DNA of 64,000 nucleotides from Nonomuraea solani (GTDB lineage Bacteria; Actinomycetota; Actinomycetes; Streptosporangiales; Streptosporangiaceae): the NCBI RefSeq assembly GCF_900108335.1, contig NZ_FNVT01000008.1:62001-126000 (forward strand), given 5' to 3'. Made by a program: the position numbers and the translations under genes. The notes under the pieces were generated by a model. That model made no database searches, was not told the DNA's origin, and worked only from the letters and a program-made list of their open reading frames with translations. Each line of letters starts with the position of its first letter. The first letter of the stretch is position 1. Positions 8,278-16,743 of this stretch are shown in pieces.

Positions 8278-9305
8278 CCACTACTGCCACCACCAACACG
8301 CTCACCGACCGCTATGTCGCGGCGGTCCTGCGCCACCTGCCCGGAAGCCGGCGAAGCGGGAGCCGGCGATCCGAGGACCAGCGGCCCGAGGACCAGCGGC
8401 CCGACATCGACATCGAACGCGAGCTGCGGGCCTCCATCGCCGACGCCGTCGACGACCGGGTGGAGGCCGGCGCCGACCGGGCCGAGGCCGAGTTCGCGGT
8501 GCTCACCGAGCTCGGCGACCCGGCGCGGCTGGCGGCCGGTTACGCGGACCGTCCGCTCCAGCTCATAGGCCCCGCGCTCTACCTCGACTACACGCGATTA
8601 CTGACCGCCCTGCTCGTGACCATCGTGCCCGCCGTGGCCGTGGCGGTGGGGCTCGTGCAGGGACTGCGCGGGGCGGGCGCGCTCGACCTGATCGGCGACA
8701 CCCTCGGTGCGGCGCTCACCACCGCCGCGCACCTGGTCTGCTGGACCACGCTGCTGTTCGCGACCATCGAACGCGTCACCGGACGCGTGACCGGAGGCGC
8801 CGCGGGACGCCGCACGCCCGCCAGGCGCTGGACGCCCGACGCGCTCCCCGAGCCGCCCACCCACCGCGCCCGCTACGGCGAGCTGATCATCTACACCGTG
8901 GCGATGGTGCTGTTCACCACCCTCATCCTGCTCTCCCCGGTGATCAGCACCGAGACCGACGCGCACGGCGCCCCCATCGGCGTGTTCGCGCCGTGGCTGT
9001 GGCAGACCGGCTTCGTGTACGCGTTCATCGCCCTGGTGACCCTGAACCTCGCCGTCGCCTACGCCAAGCACTACGCCCGGTGGAGCGTTCCGCTCGCCGT
9101 GGCCGGGACACTGGTCGAGATCGCCTGCCCGATCGCGCTGCTCTGGCTCGCCGCCGGTGACCGGGTGCTCAACCCCGGCTTCACCCAGGCCGCCGCCTGG
9201 CCGCAGAGCGCGACCACCTGGATCAACACCGCGCTCATCGTCGTGCCCGCCCTCACGATCGTCTTCGCCGTCATCGACGGCATCGCCCGAGCCACGCGTC
9301 GCTGA
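8274..9305 (+). CDS. HAAS/DUF1700-like membrane protein
   Basis: 343 residues. The first 90 or so form a helical domain (DRYVAAVLRHLP, then ELRASIADAVDDRVEAGADRAEAEFAVLTELGDP) typical of HAAS domains paired with PadR regulators. About six hydrophobic segments follow, near residues 100-128, 138-160, 200-225, 238-262, 270-293 and 312-335. It probably works in the same signalling unit as the PadR gene, whose stop it overlaps. A 15-bp duplication encoding SEDQRPEDQRP lies between the first helix and the rest. Substrate or signal unknown. Confidence 0.8.
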   Translation: MTTTATTNTLTDRYVAAVLRHLPGSRRSGSRRSEDQRPEDQRPDIDIERELRASIADAVDDRVEAGADRAEAEFAVLTELGDPARLAAGYADRPLQLIGPALYLDYTRLLTALLVTIVPAVAVAVGLVQGLRGAGALDLIGDTLGAALTTAAHLVCWTTLLFATIERVTGRVTGGAAGRRTPARRWTPDALPEPPTHRARYGELIIYTVAMVLFTTLILLSPVISTETDAHGAPIGVFAPWLWQTGFVYAFIALVTLNLAVAYAKHYARWSVPLAVAGTLVEIACPIALLWLAAGDRVLNPGFTQAAAWPQSATTWINTALIVVPALTIVFAVIDGIARATRR

Positions 9306-9329
9306 ACCCACACGAATCAGGAGACCGGC

Positions 9330-10295
9330 ATGAAAGCAATCGTCTATCAGGAGTACGGCTCGCCCGACGTCGTGCGTCACGCCGACGTCGACCGTCCCGC
9401 CCCGGCCGCGGGTGAGGTGCTGGTCGGGGTGCGCGCCGCCGCGCTCAACCACGCCGACCTGCTCACCCTGCGCGGCACGCCGCTCCTGCTGCGCCTGGCG
9501 TTCGGGGTGCGGCGGCCGAAGGCGACCGTCCTGGGACGCGCCGTCGCGGGCACGGTGGCGGAGATCGGCCCGGACGTCAAGGAACTCCAGGTCGGCGACG
9601 AGGTCTTCGGCGAGGCGGCCCAGCGCGGCTTCGCCGAATACGTCGCGATCCCGGCGAAACGCCTGGCCAGGAAGCCGGAGCAGGTGACGTTCGAGCAGGC
9701 GGCCACCTTACCCGTGGCCGGGATCACAGCCTTGCAGGCGCTGCGGCTCGGCGCCGCGCGCCCCGGCACGACGGTGCTGGTCAACGGTGCCTCCGGCGGG
9801 GTCGGCACGTTCACCGTGCAGCTCGCCAAGGCGCTCGGCGCCGAGGTCACCGGCGTGTGCAGCACCCGCAACGCCGAGCTGGTGCGCTCGCTCGGCGCCG
9901 ATCACGTGATCGACTACACCCGCGAGGATTTCACCCGGGATACACGCCGCTTCGACGTCCTGATCGACATGGTCGGCAACCACCCGATCTCGGCGCTGCG
10001 CCGGCTCCTCGCCCCCGGCGGCATCTACATCGCCTCCAACAGCGCGGGTGGGCCGGTGCTCGGGCCCATTCCCCGGCTGCTGGCCACGGTCGCGCAGACG
10101 CCGTTCGTCCGGCAGCGGCTCCGCGTCCTGACCTCCCGGAGCACCGCCGAGGACCTGTGGACGCTCGCCGGCTTCGTCGCCGACGGCAAGGTGACACCGG
10201 TGATCGAACGCACGTATCCGCTCAGCGAGACCGCCGACGCCCTCCGGCTCCTGGAGCGGGAGCACGCCCGCGGCAAGATCGTCCTTCTGGCGTAG
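9330..10295 (+). CDS. NAD(P)-dependent MDR oxidoreductase (quinone reductase type)
   Basis: 321 residues from ATG 9330 with GGAG 8 bases upstream. Medium-chain dehydrogenase order: GroES-like domain (MKAIVYQEYGSPDVV, ALNHADLL), then NAD(P)-binding fold with VLVNGASGGVGTFTVQLAK (about residues 150-168), SLGADHVIDY, and the closing GKIVLLA. There is no zinc-site cysteine set, so it belongs to the zinc-free quinone oxidoreductase branch that reduces quinones or enones with NADPH. It starts 24 bases after the HAAS gene and is probably in the PadR operon, so it is a likely target of that regulator. Confidence 0.88.
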   Translation: MKAIVYQEYGSPDVVRHADVDRPAPAAGEVLVGVRAAALNHADLLTLRGTPLLLRLAFGVRRPKATVLGRAVAGTVAEIGPDVKELQVGDEVFGEAAQRGFAEYVAIPAKRLARKPEQVTFEQAATLPVAGITALQALRLGAARPGTTVLVNGASGGVGTFTVQLAKALGAEVTGVCSTRNAELVRSLGADHVIDYTREDFTRDTRRFDVLIDMVGNHPISALRRLLAPGGIYIASNSAGGPVLGPIPRLLATVAQTPFVRQRLRVLTSRSTAEDLWTLAGFVADGKVTPVIERTYPLSETADALRLLEREHARGKIVLLA

Positions 10296-10613
10296 GACGA
10301 GGAGGCCGGGTGCCCAAGGCCCGGGGCCTGGCCGAAAGTACGAGATCGCGGTCGGCCGAGGGGCGGGCGCAGGTCGGGCCGGTGGCCCGATGAGCCGTCC
10401 CCGCCTCTCGTCGCAGGATCGATCCATGACCGAGCACTCGAATCCGACGCTCTCCCCGGTGGCGGCCACCGCGCCGCGGCCGCGTCCGCGTGCCTCCCGG
10501 CGTGGCGACGGCCGGCTCGTGCCTGTGAGCTCCGGCGATAAGTGGCCGGGGAGACCCACAGCTATCTGGCCGAGGATGGTTCCGGATCGGTCAGCTGACT
10601 CTTCCAACGAGGG
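10296..10613. other. intergenic stretch, no gene recognised
   Basis: 318 bases. Open frames on both strands here are short and have no family resemblance or plausible ribosome site. It may be the degraded part of the integrase module whose tail is at 10614. Confidence 0.5.
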
Positions 10614-10831
10614 TCAGTGGGTACGGCGGCGGGGCGCTAGGACCTCGGCGACCTTGGCGATGGCCTCGGCGCCGGGTTTGACGTAGCGCATGGCGGTGCG
10701 GGGGTTCTTGTGCCGGGTCTTGCCCATGATGAGTTGCAGCGAGACTTCGGCTTCGCCGAGGTGGGTGGCGGCGCTGTGGCGTAGCTGGTGCAGGTCGAGG
10801 CCGGCGTGCTTGTCGAGCAGGACGCGGGCGC
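10614..10831 (-). pseudogene. C-terminal remnant of tyrosine integrase
   Basis: The minus strand encodes ARVLLDKHAGLDLHQLRHSA, then ATHLGEAEVSLQLIMGKTRHKNP and TAMRYVKPGAEAIAKV. This is the end of a phage-type integrase with H-x-L-R-H box, the second histidine (TRH) and the tyrosine nucleophile in MRYVKPG. It ends with a normal stop at 10614. Everything N-terminal, including the first catalytic arginine, is absent. Sequence homology stops near 10830, where a fragment of a different recombinase begins on the opposite strand. Confidence 0.75.
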
Positions 10832-10845
10832 GCCGCCATGGCGGC
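10832..10845. repeat. 14-bp perfect palindrome at junction of two recombinase fragments
   Basis: GCCGCCATGGCGGC equals its own reverse complement. It sits exactly between the integrase tail (minus strand) and the serine recombinase tail (plus strand), so it marks or resulted from the rearrangement that joined them. Confidence 0.55.
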
Positions 10846-11028
10846 CGTCCGAGGGTGTTCGACGACGACATGATCGCTTACGCCCGCAGCCTGCGCGGAC
10901 GCGGGGTTCCGGTGCCGGAGATCGCGGCCAAGCTGGTCATCCCCACCGGCAAGAACAAGGGCCGCAACCCCTCCCTGGCCAGCGTCTACCGCGTCCTGGG
11001 CGCCGACGACGCCGACGGTGAGGACTGA
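10840..11028 (+). pseudogene. C-terminal remnant of serine recombinase
   Basis: From about 10840 the plus strand reads GGRPRVFDDDMIAYARSLRG, then VPVPEIAAKLVIPTGKNKGRNPSLASVYRVLG and a stop at 11028. This is the C-terminal helix-turn-helix of the same recombinase family whose N-terminal piece lies at 7425-7808 on the opposite strand. The catalytic middle of about 100 residues is absent from both pieces. Whether both came from one gene is inference. Confidence 0.65.
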
Positions 11029-11198
11029 CGGCCGGGCCTTGGAGCCTTCGGGGCAAAGGCGGCCTGCCGGGGTCGGCCCCGAGGGGAACATTTCTCGCGT
11101 GCAGATCGCGTTGCGGCACAGTTCCTACTCCATTCCTACTCCATGTGACGTCGTCCGCACGCCCCGACGGACGCCACTGGAATCTCACTGGAAGCAGG

Positions 11199-14100
11199 TC
11201 AAGGTGAAGCGCCCGCCATTGTTATCAGCCTGTCGGTGGCCTTGTGCGGTGTCAGGTCGGCCCCTCGTTGGTAGGCGGTTTCGTAGTCGGTACGGCCGAG
11301 CCGTTCCGCGAGTGCCTCCGCAAGCGAGCGCAGCTCGGTGTCGCCGTGGTCGAAGGCGCCGCGGATGGCCTTACTCAGGCCGAGCGCGGTGGCCGCGCCT
11401 GCCGGATCGCCCTCCAGCAACAGTAGCCTGGCCAGGAGTTGAGCAGCCAAGGGGGCATCCATGTTCGCCTGCGCCGCGTAGACAGCGCGGGGCAGTAGTT
11501 CGCGGGCGCGTACGGCGTTCCCGGCGGTGAGAAGGTTGGCCACCCGAGCGAGGAGCAGCCGATTGTCTGCGTGCTCGGCCGCCAGGGGCAGCTTGTGGGT
11601 GAGCGTCTCCATCCGATCGAGCTCTTGATCAGCGCGTTCGACCTCTCCGGAGCGGCGGTACAGCTCGGCCAGGATGCCGAGCGCCTCGATCTCCAGCGCC
11701 GGCTGACCACGCCGCCAGGCCGCTCGTTCGGCGATCTCGATGTCGCGCTTGGCGCCGGTCAGATCGCCGGCACGCACGCGTTCGGTGGCGAGCCCGAGCC
11801 GACTCGAGATCTCGTCCTGCGAGCCGAGGTCGATAGCGATCGCGAGGCTGTGCTCGTAGGCGGTGATCGCCTGGTCGTGGTCTCCGGCTATGGCGTGGTT
11901 CTGTGCCAGGCCATAGAGCGCCTTGGCCGCCCACCAGCGATCGCCGACCTCCTCGAACGCGTGCAGCGCCGTTGCCATCACGGTCGTGGAGCTTTCCCGG
12001 TCGCCCCGTCCGCGATGCCACATGGCTTCGATCATGAAGGTGCAGGCGATCGCCCAGCGGTCCGAGCCGCCGCGTACTCGGGCGATCTCCCTTTCGGCCA
12101 GCTCATCCAGCCCGAGCAGCGGTGCCATCACCAGCACGATCGTCAGCAGCATCGGGTAACGCCGCAGAGCGCCGGTGCGCACGCAGTCGTCGATGAGCGC
12201 GCCCAGCCGCTCGGTGAGCGGCTCGCCCGAGCCGATGATCAGATGGATCGCGGTGAACGCGGCCCGGGCGTCCGCGGGCAGCGCGTCGCCGAACTCGGCG
12301 ACCTTGGCGACGTAGGCCTCGGCGCGGGCGTCGTAGCGGTGCATGACCCAGTACCAGTACAGCGGCCCGAGAATCCGGGCGGAGCCCGAGGCGTCGCCGC
12401 TTTTGATGACCGTTTGCAGGGCGTACATCAGGTTGTCGTACTCGGCCTGGAACAGCCGCAGCGACTCCGCCTGCTTGTCCGAGCGCAGCAGCGGCTCGTG
12501 TTCCTCGGCCAGGTCCGCGAAGTACCGGGTGAGCCCGCGCAGGACGGCTTCGTCCTCGCCTGCGAGCCGGAGCTTGTCCGCCGCATGGGCCCGGATGGTT
12601 TCCAGCATCCAGTAGCCGTCGCCGGCCCACTCCACAATGGACTTGTCGACCAGGGAGTCCAGGAGGTAGACGACCTCGTCCGCGCGAAGTCCCTCATCCG
12701 GATCCGCACAGACCGCCTCGATCACGGCGACACCGGTGCGCGCCGGAAATATCGACATCCGGCGGGCCAGCGTGCGCTCTTGTGAGGTGAGGAGATCCCA
12801 GCTCCATTCGATGACCGCATGCAGCGTCTGCTGGCGGGGCTGGGCGGTCCGGTTACCGGTGCTGAGCAGCCGGAAGCGGTCATCCAGCCGCCGGGCGATC
12901 TGTTCGGCGCTCATGGTCCGCAGGCGTGCCGCGGCCAGTTCCAGGGCGAGCGGCAGCCCGTCCAGCCGGCGCACGATGTCCACAACCGGCCGCGCGGTCG
13001 AGGCGTCCAGTGCGAAGCCGGGTCGTACGGCTCCCGCCCGGTCCAGGAACAGCCGCACCGCGGCCGATGCGGAGACACGATCGCGATCCGCGTCCGTCGG
13101 GGGGAGACCGAGGGGTCCCAGACGGCACAGCGCCTCACCCATGACGTCCAGCGGTTCCCGGCTCGTGGCCAGGATGGTCAGGTCCGGCTGGCGCTCCAGC
13201 AGCTGCCCGGCGAACTCCGCGACGGCTCCGGAGATCTGCTCGCAGTTGTCCAGCACCAGCACGCCCTCACCACCGGCGAGCAAGTTGACCACCCGCTCCA
13301 GCGGTGTGCCGGCCGGCTGGGCTCCGGCGCCGCTGAGCGAGCCCAGCACCGCCTCCACCAGCCCGTCGGCCGTGTCCACCGCGGCCAGGGAAACCAGCCA
13401 GACCCGGCCGCGCTGATGGACCCGATGCCGGCTCACCGCCTCCACGGCCAGCCGGGTCTTGCCCACTCCTCCGGGCCCCACGACGGTGACCAGCCGGGAG
13501 GTCTCCAACAACCCGGCCAGCAACCTCAACTCGTCCTCGCGGCCGATGAAGCGGGTCAGCTGGGCCGGCAGACGGCCTCGCACCGCCTCCGGCCGGACCT
13601 GTTCCGCCTCGGGGATCTCCAGCTCACCCCGCAGCACGGCGAGATGCGTCTTGCGCAACTCTTCGGAGGGGTCGACGCCCAGCTCCTCGGCGAGAGTCCC
13701 GCGGACCTGGTCGAACACGGCCAGCGCATCGGACTGGCGGCCCGCCGCGTGCAGGGCTCGCATGCGCAACCCGGCCAGTCGTTCCCGGAGCGGATGGGCC
13801 GCGGACGCCGCCTCCACATCGGCCAGAATCTCGCCGTGGTGGCCAAGCCGTAACTCCGCCTCGAAGCGGTCTTCGAGAGCCCCGATGCGCAGTTCGTCCA
13901 GGCGGGCGCCGGCCGTACCGGCAAAAGGAATGTCGCGCACGTCGGCCAGCGCCTCCCCCCGCCACAGCGCCAGCGCCTCCTCCAGCAGCGAGGCCGCCGG
14001 CTGCGCAGCGCCCGCCGCCAGTTCGCGGCTGCCTCGCTTGGCCTGTTCCTCGAAGCGGACCGCGTCGACCTGCTCGCTGCGCAGGCGCAGGCGATACCCG

Positions 14101-14354
14101 CCGGCCACCGTCTCCACCACCCCAGCCCCGGCCAGGGCCTTGCGCAGGCGGTGCACCAGCGCGTGCAACGCGTTGAGGGTGCCTCCGGAGGAGTGGTCCC
14201 CCCACAGGCCGTCGAGCAGCGAATCGACCGACACCACTTCGTTCCCGGCCAGTGCCAGCCTGGCCAGCAGTGCGCGAACCCTGGTGCCGCCCAGGTCGAT
14301 CGGCGCGCCGTCGTCGGCATACGCCAGAACCGGCCCCAGCACCTCAATCCGCAT
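11199..14354 (-). CDS. AfsR/SARP-type regulator: BTAD, NB-ARC ATPase, TPR
   Basis: 1051 residues from ATG 14354. Residues 1-95: OmpR-like winged helix (MRIEVLGPVLAYADDGAP, LLDGLWG, LNALHALVHRLRKAL). About 95-245: bacterial transcriptional activation domain with LGVDPSEELRKTHLAVLRGE. About 265-540: NB-ARC/STAND ATPase with GPGGVGKTRLAVEAV and VLVLDNCEQ. The rest is TPR-like helices. Such proteins switch on nearby secondary-metabolite or stress genes when ATP binding releases the DNA-binding domain. It is divergent from the beta-lactamase-like gene at 14491 (136 bases between starts), a natural candidate target. No clear Shine-Dalgarno. Lies inside the candidate island. Confidence 0.9.
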   Translation of the reverse strand: MRIEVLGPVLAYADDGAPIDLGGTRVRALLARLALAGNEVVSVDSLLDGLWGDHSSGGTLNALHALVHRLRKALAGAGVVETVAGGYRLRLRSEQVDAVRFEEQAKRGSRELAAGAAQPAASLLEEALALWRGEALADVRDIPFAGTAGARLDELRIGALEDRFEAELRLGHHGEILADVEAASAAHPLRERLAGLRMRALHAAGRQSDALAVFDQVRGTLAEELGVDPSEELRKTHLAVLRGELEIPEAEQVRPEAVRGRLPAQLTRFIGREDELRLLAGLLETSRLVTVVGPGGVGKTRLAVEAVSRHRVHQRGRVWLVSLAAVDTADGLVEAVLGSLSGAGAQPAGTPLERVVNLLAGGEGVLVLDNCEQISGAVAEFAGQLLERQPDLTILATSREPLDVMGEALCRLGPLGLPPTDADRDRVSASAAVRLFLDRAGAVRPGFALDASTARPVVDIVRRLDGLPLALELAAARLRTMSAEQIARRLDDRFRLLSTGNRTAQPRQQTLHAVIEWSWDLLTSQERTLARRMSIFPARTGVAVIEAVCADPDEGLRADEVVYLLDSLVDKSIVEWAGDGYWMLETIRAHAADKLRLAGEDEAVLRGLTRYFADLAEEHEPLLRSDKQAESLRLFQAEYDNLMYALQTVIKSGDASGSARILGPLYWYWVMHRYDARAEAYVAKVAEFGDALPADARAAFTAIHLIIGSGEPLTERLGALIDDCVRTGALRRYPMLLTIVLVMAPLLGLDELAEREIARVRGGSDRWAIACTFMIEAMWHRGRGDRESSTTVMATALHAFEEVGDRWWAAKALYGLAQNHAIAGDHDQAITAYEHSLAIAIDLGSQDEISSRLGLATERVRAGDLTGAKRDIEIAERAAWRRGQPALEIEALGILAELYRRSGEVERADQELDRMETLTHKLPLAAEHADNRLLLARVANLLTAGNAVRARELLPRAVYAAQANMDAPLAAQLLARLLLLEGDPAGAATALGLSKAIRGAFDHGDTELRSLAEALAERLGRTDYETAYQRGADLTPHKATDRLITMAGASP

Positions 14355-14490
14355 GCCCGACAGGCTATCCGGTGGGCTGAGAGCGCCTTACAGCCAGCCG
14401 GTGCCGGTTGGAAGAGAGATATAAGAGGCCTGTCAGAGCTACCGAACATCGTGGAGGACGTAACGAAGAAGCATCCCGAAAGGCAGTGCG

Positions 14491-15627
14491 ATGGCAATCA
14501 TCACGAACGTGCAGCAGGTGCTCGACAGCGCGGTGGCCGAGTACGGCACGCCCGGCATCGTCACCGCGATGCAGGACGAGAATGGCGCCTGGACCGGGTC
14601 GGCCGGACTGTCCGACCTTGAGGCCGGCCGCCGCCGCGAGCCCGGGGAGCAGTTCACCATCGGCAGCGGCGCCAAGGCATTCACCGCCGCCGCGATGCTG
14701 ACGCTGGAGGCCGAGGGCAGGCTGAGCCTCACCGACACCGTGGAGCAGTGGCTGCCCGGCGTAGTGCGCGGCAACGGCAACGACGGCCGTCAGATCACCA
14801 TCGGCCAGCTGCTGACCCACACCAGCGGCCTGGGGATCACCGGCCTGAACGTCGAGATCGCGCGCAAATACCACACCCGGCCCGGGTTCGCCGCACACCG
14901 CTATGACGTCTGGACCGTCGAGGAGTTGCTGAAGCTCCAGATGGCCATTCCTCCGTTGTATGCGCCGGGTTCGGACTTCGCCTATAGCAACGGCGGCTAC
15001 CACCTCGCCGGGGCAATCATCGAGAAGGCGACCGGGCGAAGCTACGAGGATGAGGTCGACCGGACAGTCGTCCAGCCGCTCGGACTGACCGGCACCTATG
15101 CGCGGGCCCTCGACGAGCGGCAGTTCCGGGGACCGCACGCCAGGGTCTACACCAGGCAGTTCATCAAGGACGGCGTGGACCCTGCAAGTCTCACGCCCGA
15201 CAACTACGAGTCGCTGATGGAAGGCCCCGACTCCGATCCGGTCGACGTCACCGACAGGACCATCTGGGGGTGGGCCGCGGGCGGCGTCGTTTCGACCACC
15301 AGCGACATGCTCCGGTTCGCCAAGGCGATGATCACCGGCTCGCTGTTGCCGCCGGCGCAGCATCGCACGATGTGGAGCACGGTCCCCACCAGGGATTGGC
15401 TGCCCAACACCCGCTACGGCACCGGCGTGAGTCAATGGGCGCTGGCCGACGGCCGCACGCTCCACATCGTGGCCGGTGTGGAGCTGGGCACCGCCAGTTT
15501 CACCATGGGTACTCCTGACGCCCGACGCCTGGTCTCAGTGAACATCAACTGCGACTGGAACTGGTACCCGGTCTGCAGCCAGATCGCCGACTCGGTGTTC
15601 GGCTCACCCTTCCTCCCACCTCAGTAG
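14491..15627 (+). CDS. serine hydrolase, beta-lactamase class C / D-Ala carboxypeptidase type
   Basis: 378 residues from ATG 14491, with GAAAGG 8 bases upstream. Active-site signatures are the S-x-x-K box (IGSGAKAFTAAA, near residue 55) and the Y-x-N box (FAYSNGGYHLAG, near 168). LLTHTSGL and GWAAGGVVSTTSDMLRF are further family blocks. There is no signal peptide, so a cytoplasmic esterase or peptidase is more likely than antibiotic defence. It faces the AfsR-like regulator across a 136-base shared upstream region and could be under its control. Confidence 0.88.
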   Translation: MAIITNVQQVLDSAVAEYGTPGIVTAMQDENGAWTGSAGLSDLEAGRRREPGEQFTIGSGAKAFTAAAMLTLEAEGRLSLTDTVEQWLPGVVRGNGNDGRQITIGQLLTHTSGLGITGLNVEIARKYHTRPGFAAHRYDVWTVEELLKLQMAIPPLYAPGSDFAYSNGGYHLAGAIIEKATGRSYEDEVDRTVVQPLGLTGTYARALDERQFRGPHARVYTRQFIKDGVDPASLTPDNYESLMEGPDSDPVDVTDRTIWGWAAGGVVSTTSDMLRFAKAMITGSLLPPAQHRTMWSTVPTRDWLPNTRYGTGVSQWALADGRTLHIVAGVELGTASFTMGTPDARRLVSVNINCDWNWYPVCSQIADSVFGSPFLPPQ

Positions 15628-15755
15628 CGCCTGCTGACATCGCCCGGACGGGCACCGCGCCACCGGCACGTCCGGGCGATCGCCCAGCCCGCAGCCGCCT
15701 GATCGGCCGTCGTTCCAAGGCCCTCGCGCGGCTCACCCATGGACCTCATTCCTCC

Positions 15756-16145
15756 TCATCGGCGGCCGGATCGCGAAACTCGCGCAGTCCTCCGGACCCG
15801 GATGGAGCAGACCGTGGGCGGGCGCCCACGACGCTTCGGCCGGCGGCTACGGGCGTGACACCGTTTCAACAGATCGCGGTGCCGGCGCAAGACGGTATCC
15901 GGCCGGACGAGCAGCCGCACCCGGCGCAGGACCGCACGCGGCAGCGATGTCAGCAGCACGGCGAGGAAGACCCGGCCCTCTGGCGCGAATCTCATCCTGG
16001 CATCGGCACCGAGTTGCCCTTCAAGCACGGTGATCCGATGGCGCAGGGCGCGTATCTCCACGTCCTAGTCCCGATCGCCCATCGGCGGTAACCGCAGCGC
16101 GGCAAAGGCGTTCGTGACGGCGAGACAGGCCAGGCGAAACAGCAC
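15756..16145 (-). pseudogene. remnant of DDE-type transposase/integrase, N-terminal part
   Basis: Minus-strand reading from GTG 16145: LFRLACLAVTNAFAALRL, then GDRD, an in-frame TAG near 16066, then DVEIRALRHRITVLEGQLGA and DTVLRRHRDLLKRCHARSRRPKRRGRPP. This is the helical N-terminal region of an integrase-core transposase family frequent in actinomycetes. After GRPPTV the match is lost and a stop follows at 15756, so the whole DDE catalytic core is missing. No terminal inverted repeats seen. Confidence 0.7.
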
Positions 16146-16527
16146 GGTCGATCATCAATCCGCATGCGTCTCCCCTGCTGAAGGCCGGAGCTCGCGCACG
16201 CCATGCAAGACCAACATAGCCGTGAGCTGGGCGGACACAATTATCGGCAGGTGCAATGTTCCGCAGAGGAGGTCAGCACAATTCCGCTGCGAAGCGGCGG
16301 GATATGCGCCTCAGACGGCTTGATCAACTCTTTGCCGGAACAAGAGCCCTCCCCGACCCGGCATGCCCGCTGCACCTTCCGGATTGGCGTTCTCTTGATC
16401 GTCTTACGGGTCTGACCTGACGAACGCGTTCGCGGAACGCCCCGCCACGCGCCGGAACCGTGCCGAAGAGCATCCAGCGAGCAACCACGGGGGCACCTCA
16501 AGGCGGCCGGAGTCACTCGAAAACCGA
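16146..16527. other. intergenic stretch, no gene recognised
   Basis: 382 bases upstream of the dead transposase. Slightly less G+C-rich than its surroundings. Short frames exist, but none has a ribosome site or family resemblance. It probably holds leftover flank of the inserted element. Confidence 0.4.
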
Positions 16528-16561
16528 GAAACCCCAGTTCAGCGCGCTGAGCTGGGGTTTC
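16528..16561. terminator. hairpin terminator after tRNA-Lys
   Basis: Arms GAAACCCCAGTTCAGC and GCTGAGCTGGGGTTTC pair over 16 positions with one G-T pair and a GC turn. It starts 8 bases past the tRNA 3' end on the minus strand and is followed there by TCTCGGTTTTCG. Confidence 0.85.
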
Positions 16562-16567
16562 TGTGCG

Positions 16568-16587
16568 GTGCACCGCCAGGGACTCGA
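16568..16587 (-). repeat. proximal att-like site within tRNA-Lys 3' end
   Basis: 20-base direct repeat of 7405-7424. It covers the last 19 bases of tRNA-Lys plus one downstream base. Because the tRNA stays complete, the element would have supplied this 3' end on integration. Confidence 0.7.
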
Positions 16588-16642
16588 ACCCCGGACCCGC
16601 TGATTAAGAGTCAGCTGCTCTAACCAACTGAGCTAGCGGTGC
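16569..16642 (-). tRNA. tRNA-Lys (anticodon CTT)
   Basis: 74 bases on the minus strand. Acceptor GCACCGC pairs with GCGGTGC; discriminator is A. D-arm GCTC...GAGC. Anticodon stem GCTGA/TCAGC around loop CTCTTAA gives anticodon CTT. T-arm CGGGG-TTCGAGT-CCCTG. CCA is not encoded (ACCG follows the acceptor). The gene carries the island's proximal repeat at its 3' end. Confidence 0.97.
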
Positions 16643-16653
16643 TGGCACGAAGA

Positions 16654-16659
16654 AATATA
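16654..16659 (-). promoter_or_regulatory. -10-like box of tRNA-Lys
   Basis: TATATT on the minus strand, 11 bases before the tRNA 5' end, in an otherwise G+C-rich region. The -35 side (TCGACC, 17 bases further up) is weak. Confidence 0.45.
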
Positions 16660-16743
16660 CCGGCGATCGTCATCCTGGTCGAATCGGAATCCGCCGGACG
16701 CAACCGGCTAGAATAAAGTTCGGCCTGCAGACAGGGAGCATCG

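Larger units (their letters stand above)
7405..16587. mobile_element. candidate tRNA-Lys-integrated genomic island, decayed
   Basis: The same 20 bases occur in the same orientation at 7405-7424 and 16568-16587. The right copy is the 3' end of tRNA-Lys(CTT); the left copy has no tRNA body attached. Between them are fragments of a zinc-finger serine recombinase, a tyrosine integrase and an IS-type transposase, plus intact cargo genes. This is the classical arrangement left by integration into a tRNA 3' end. No complete integrase remains, so the element looks immobile. The boundaries are from sequence; the integration history is inference. Confidence 0.65.

Noticed and set aside
14491-15627. Antibiotic resistance beta-lactamase
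   Set aside because: The fold fits class C, but there is no signal peptide and many members are esterases or peptidases, so resistance is not supported.
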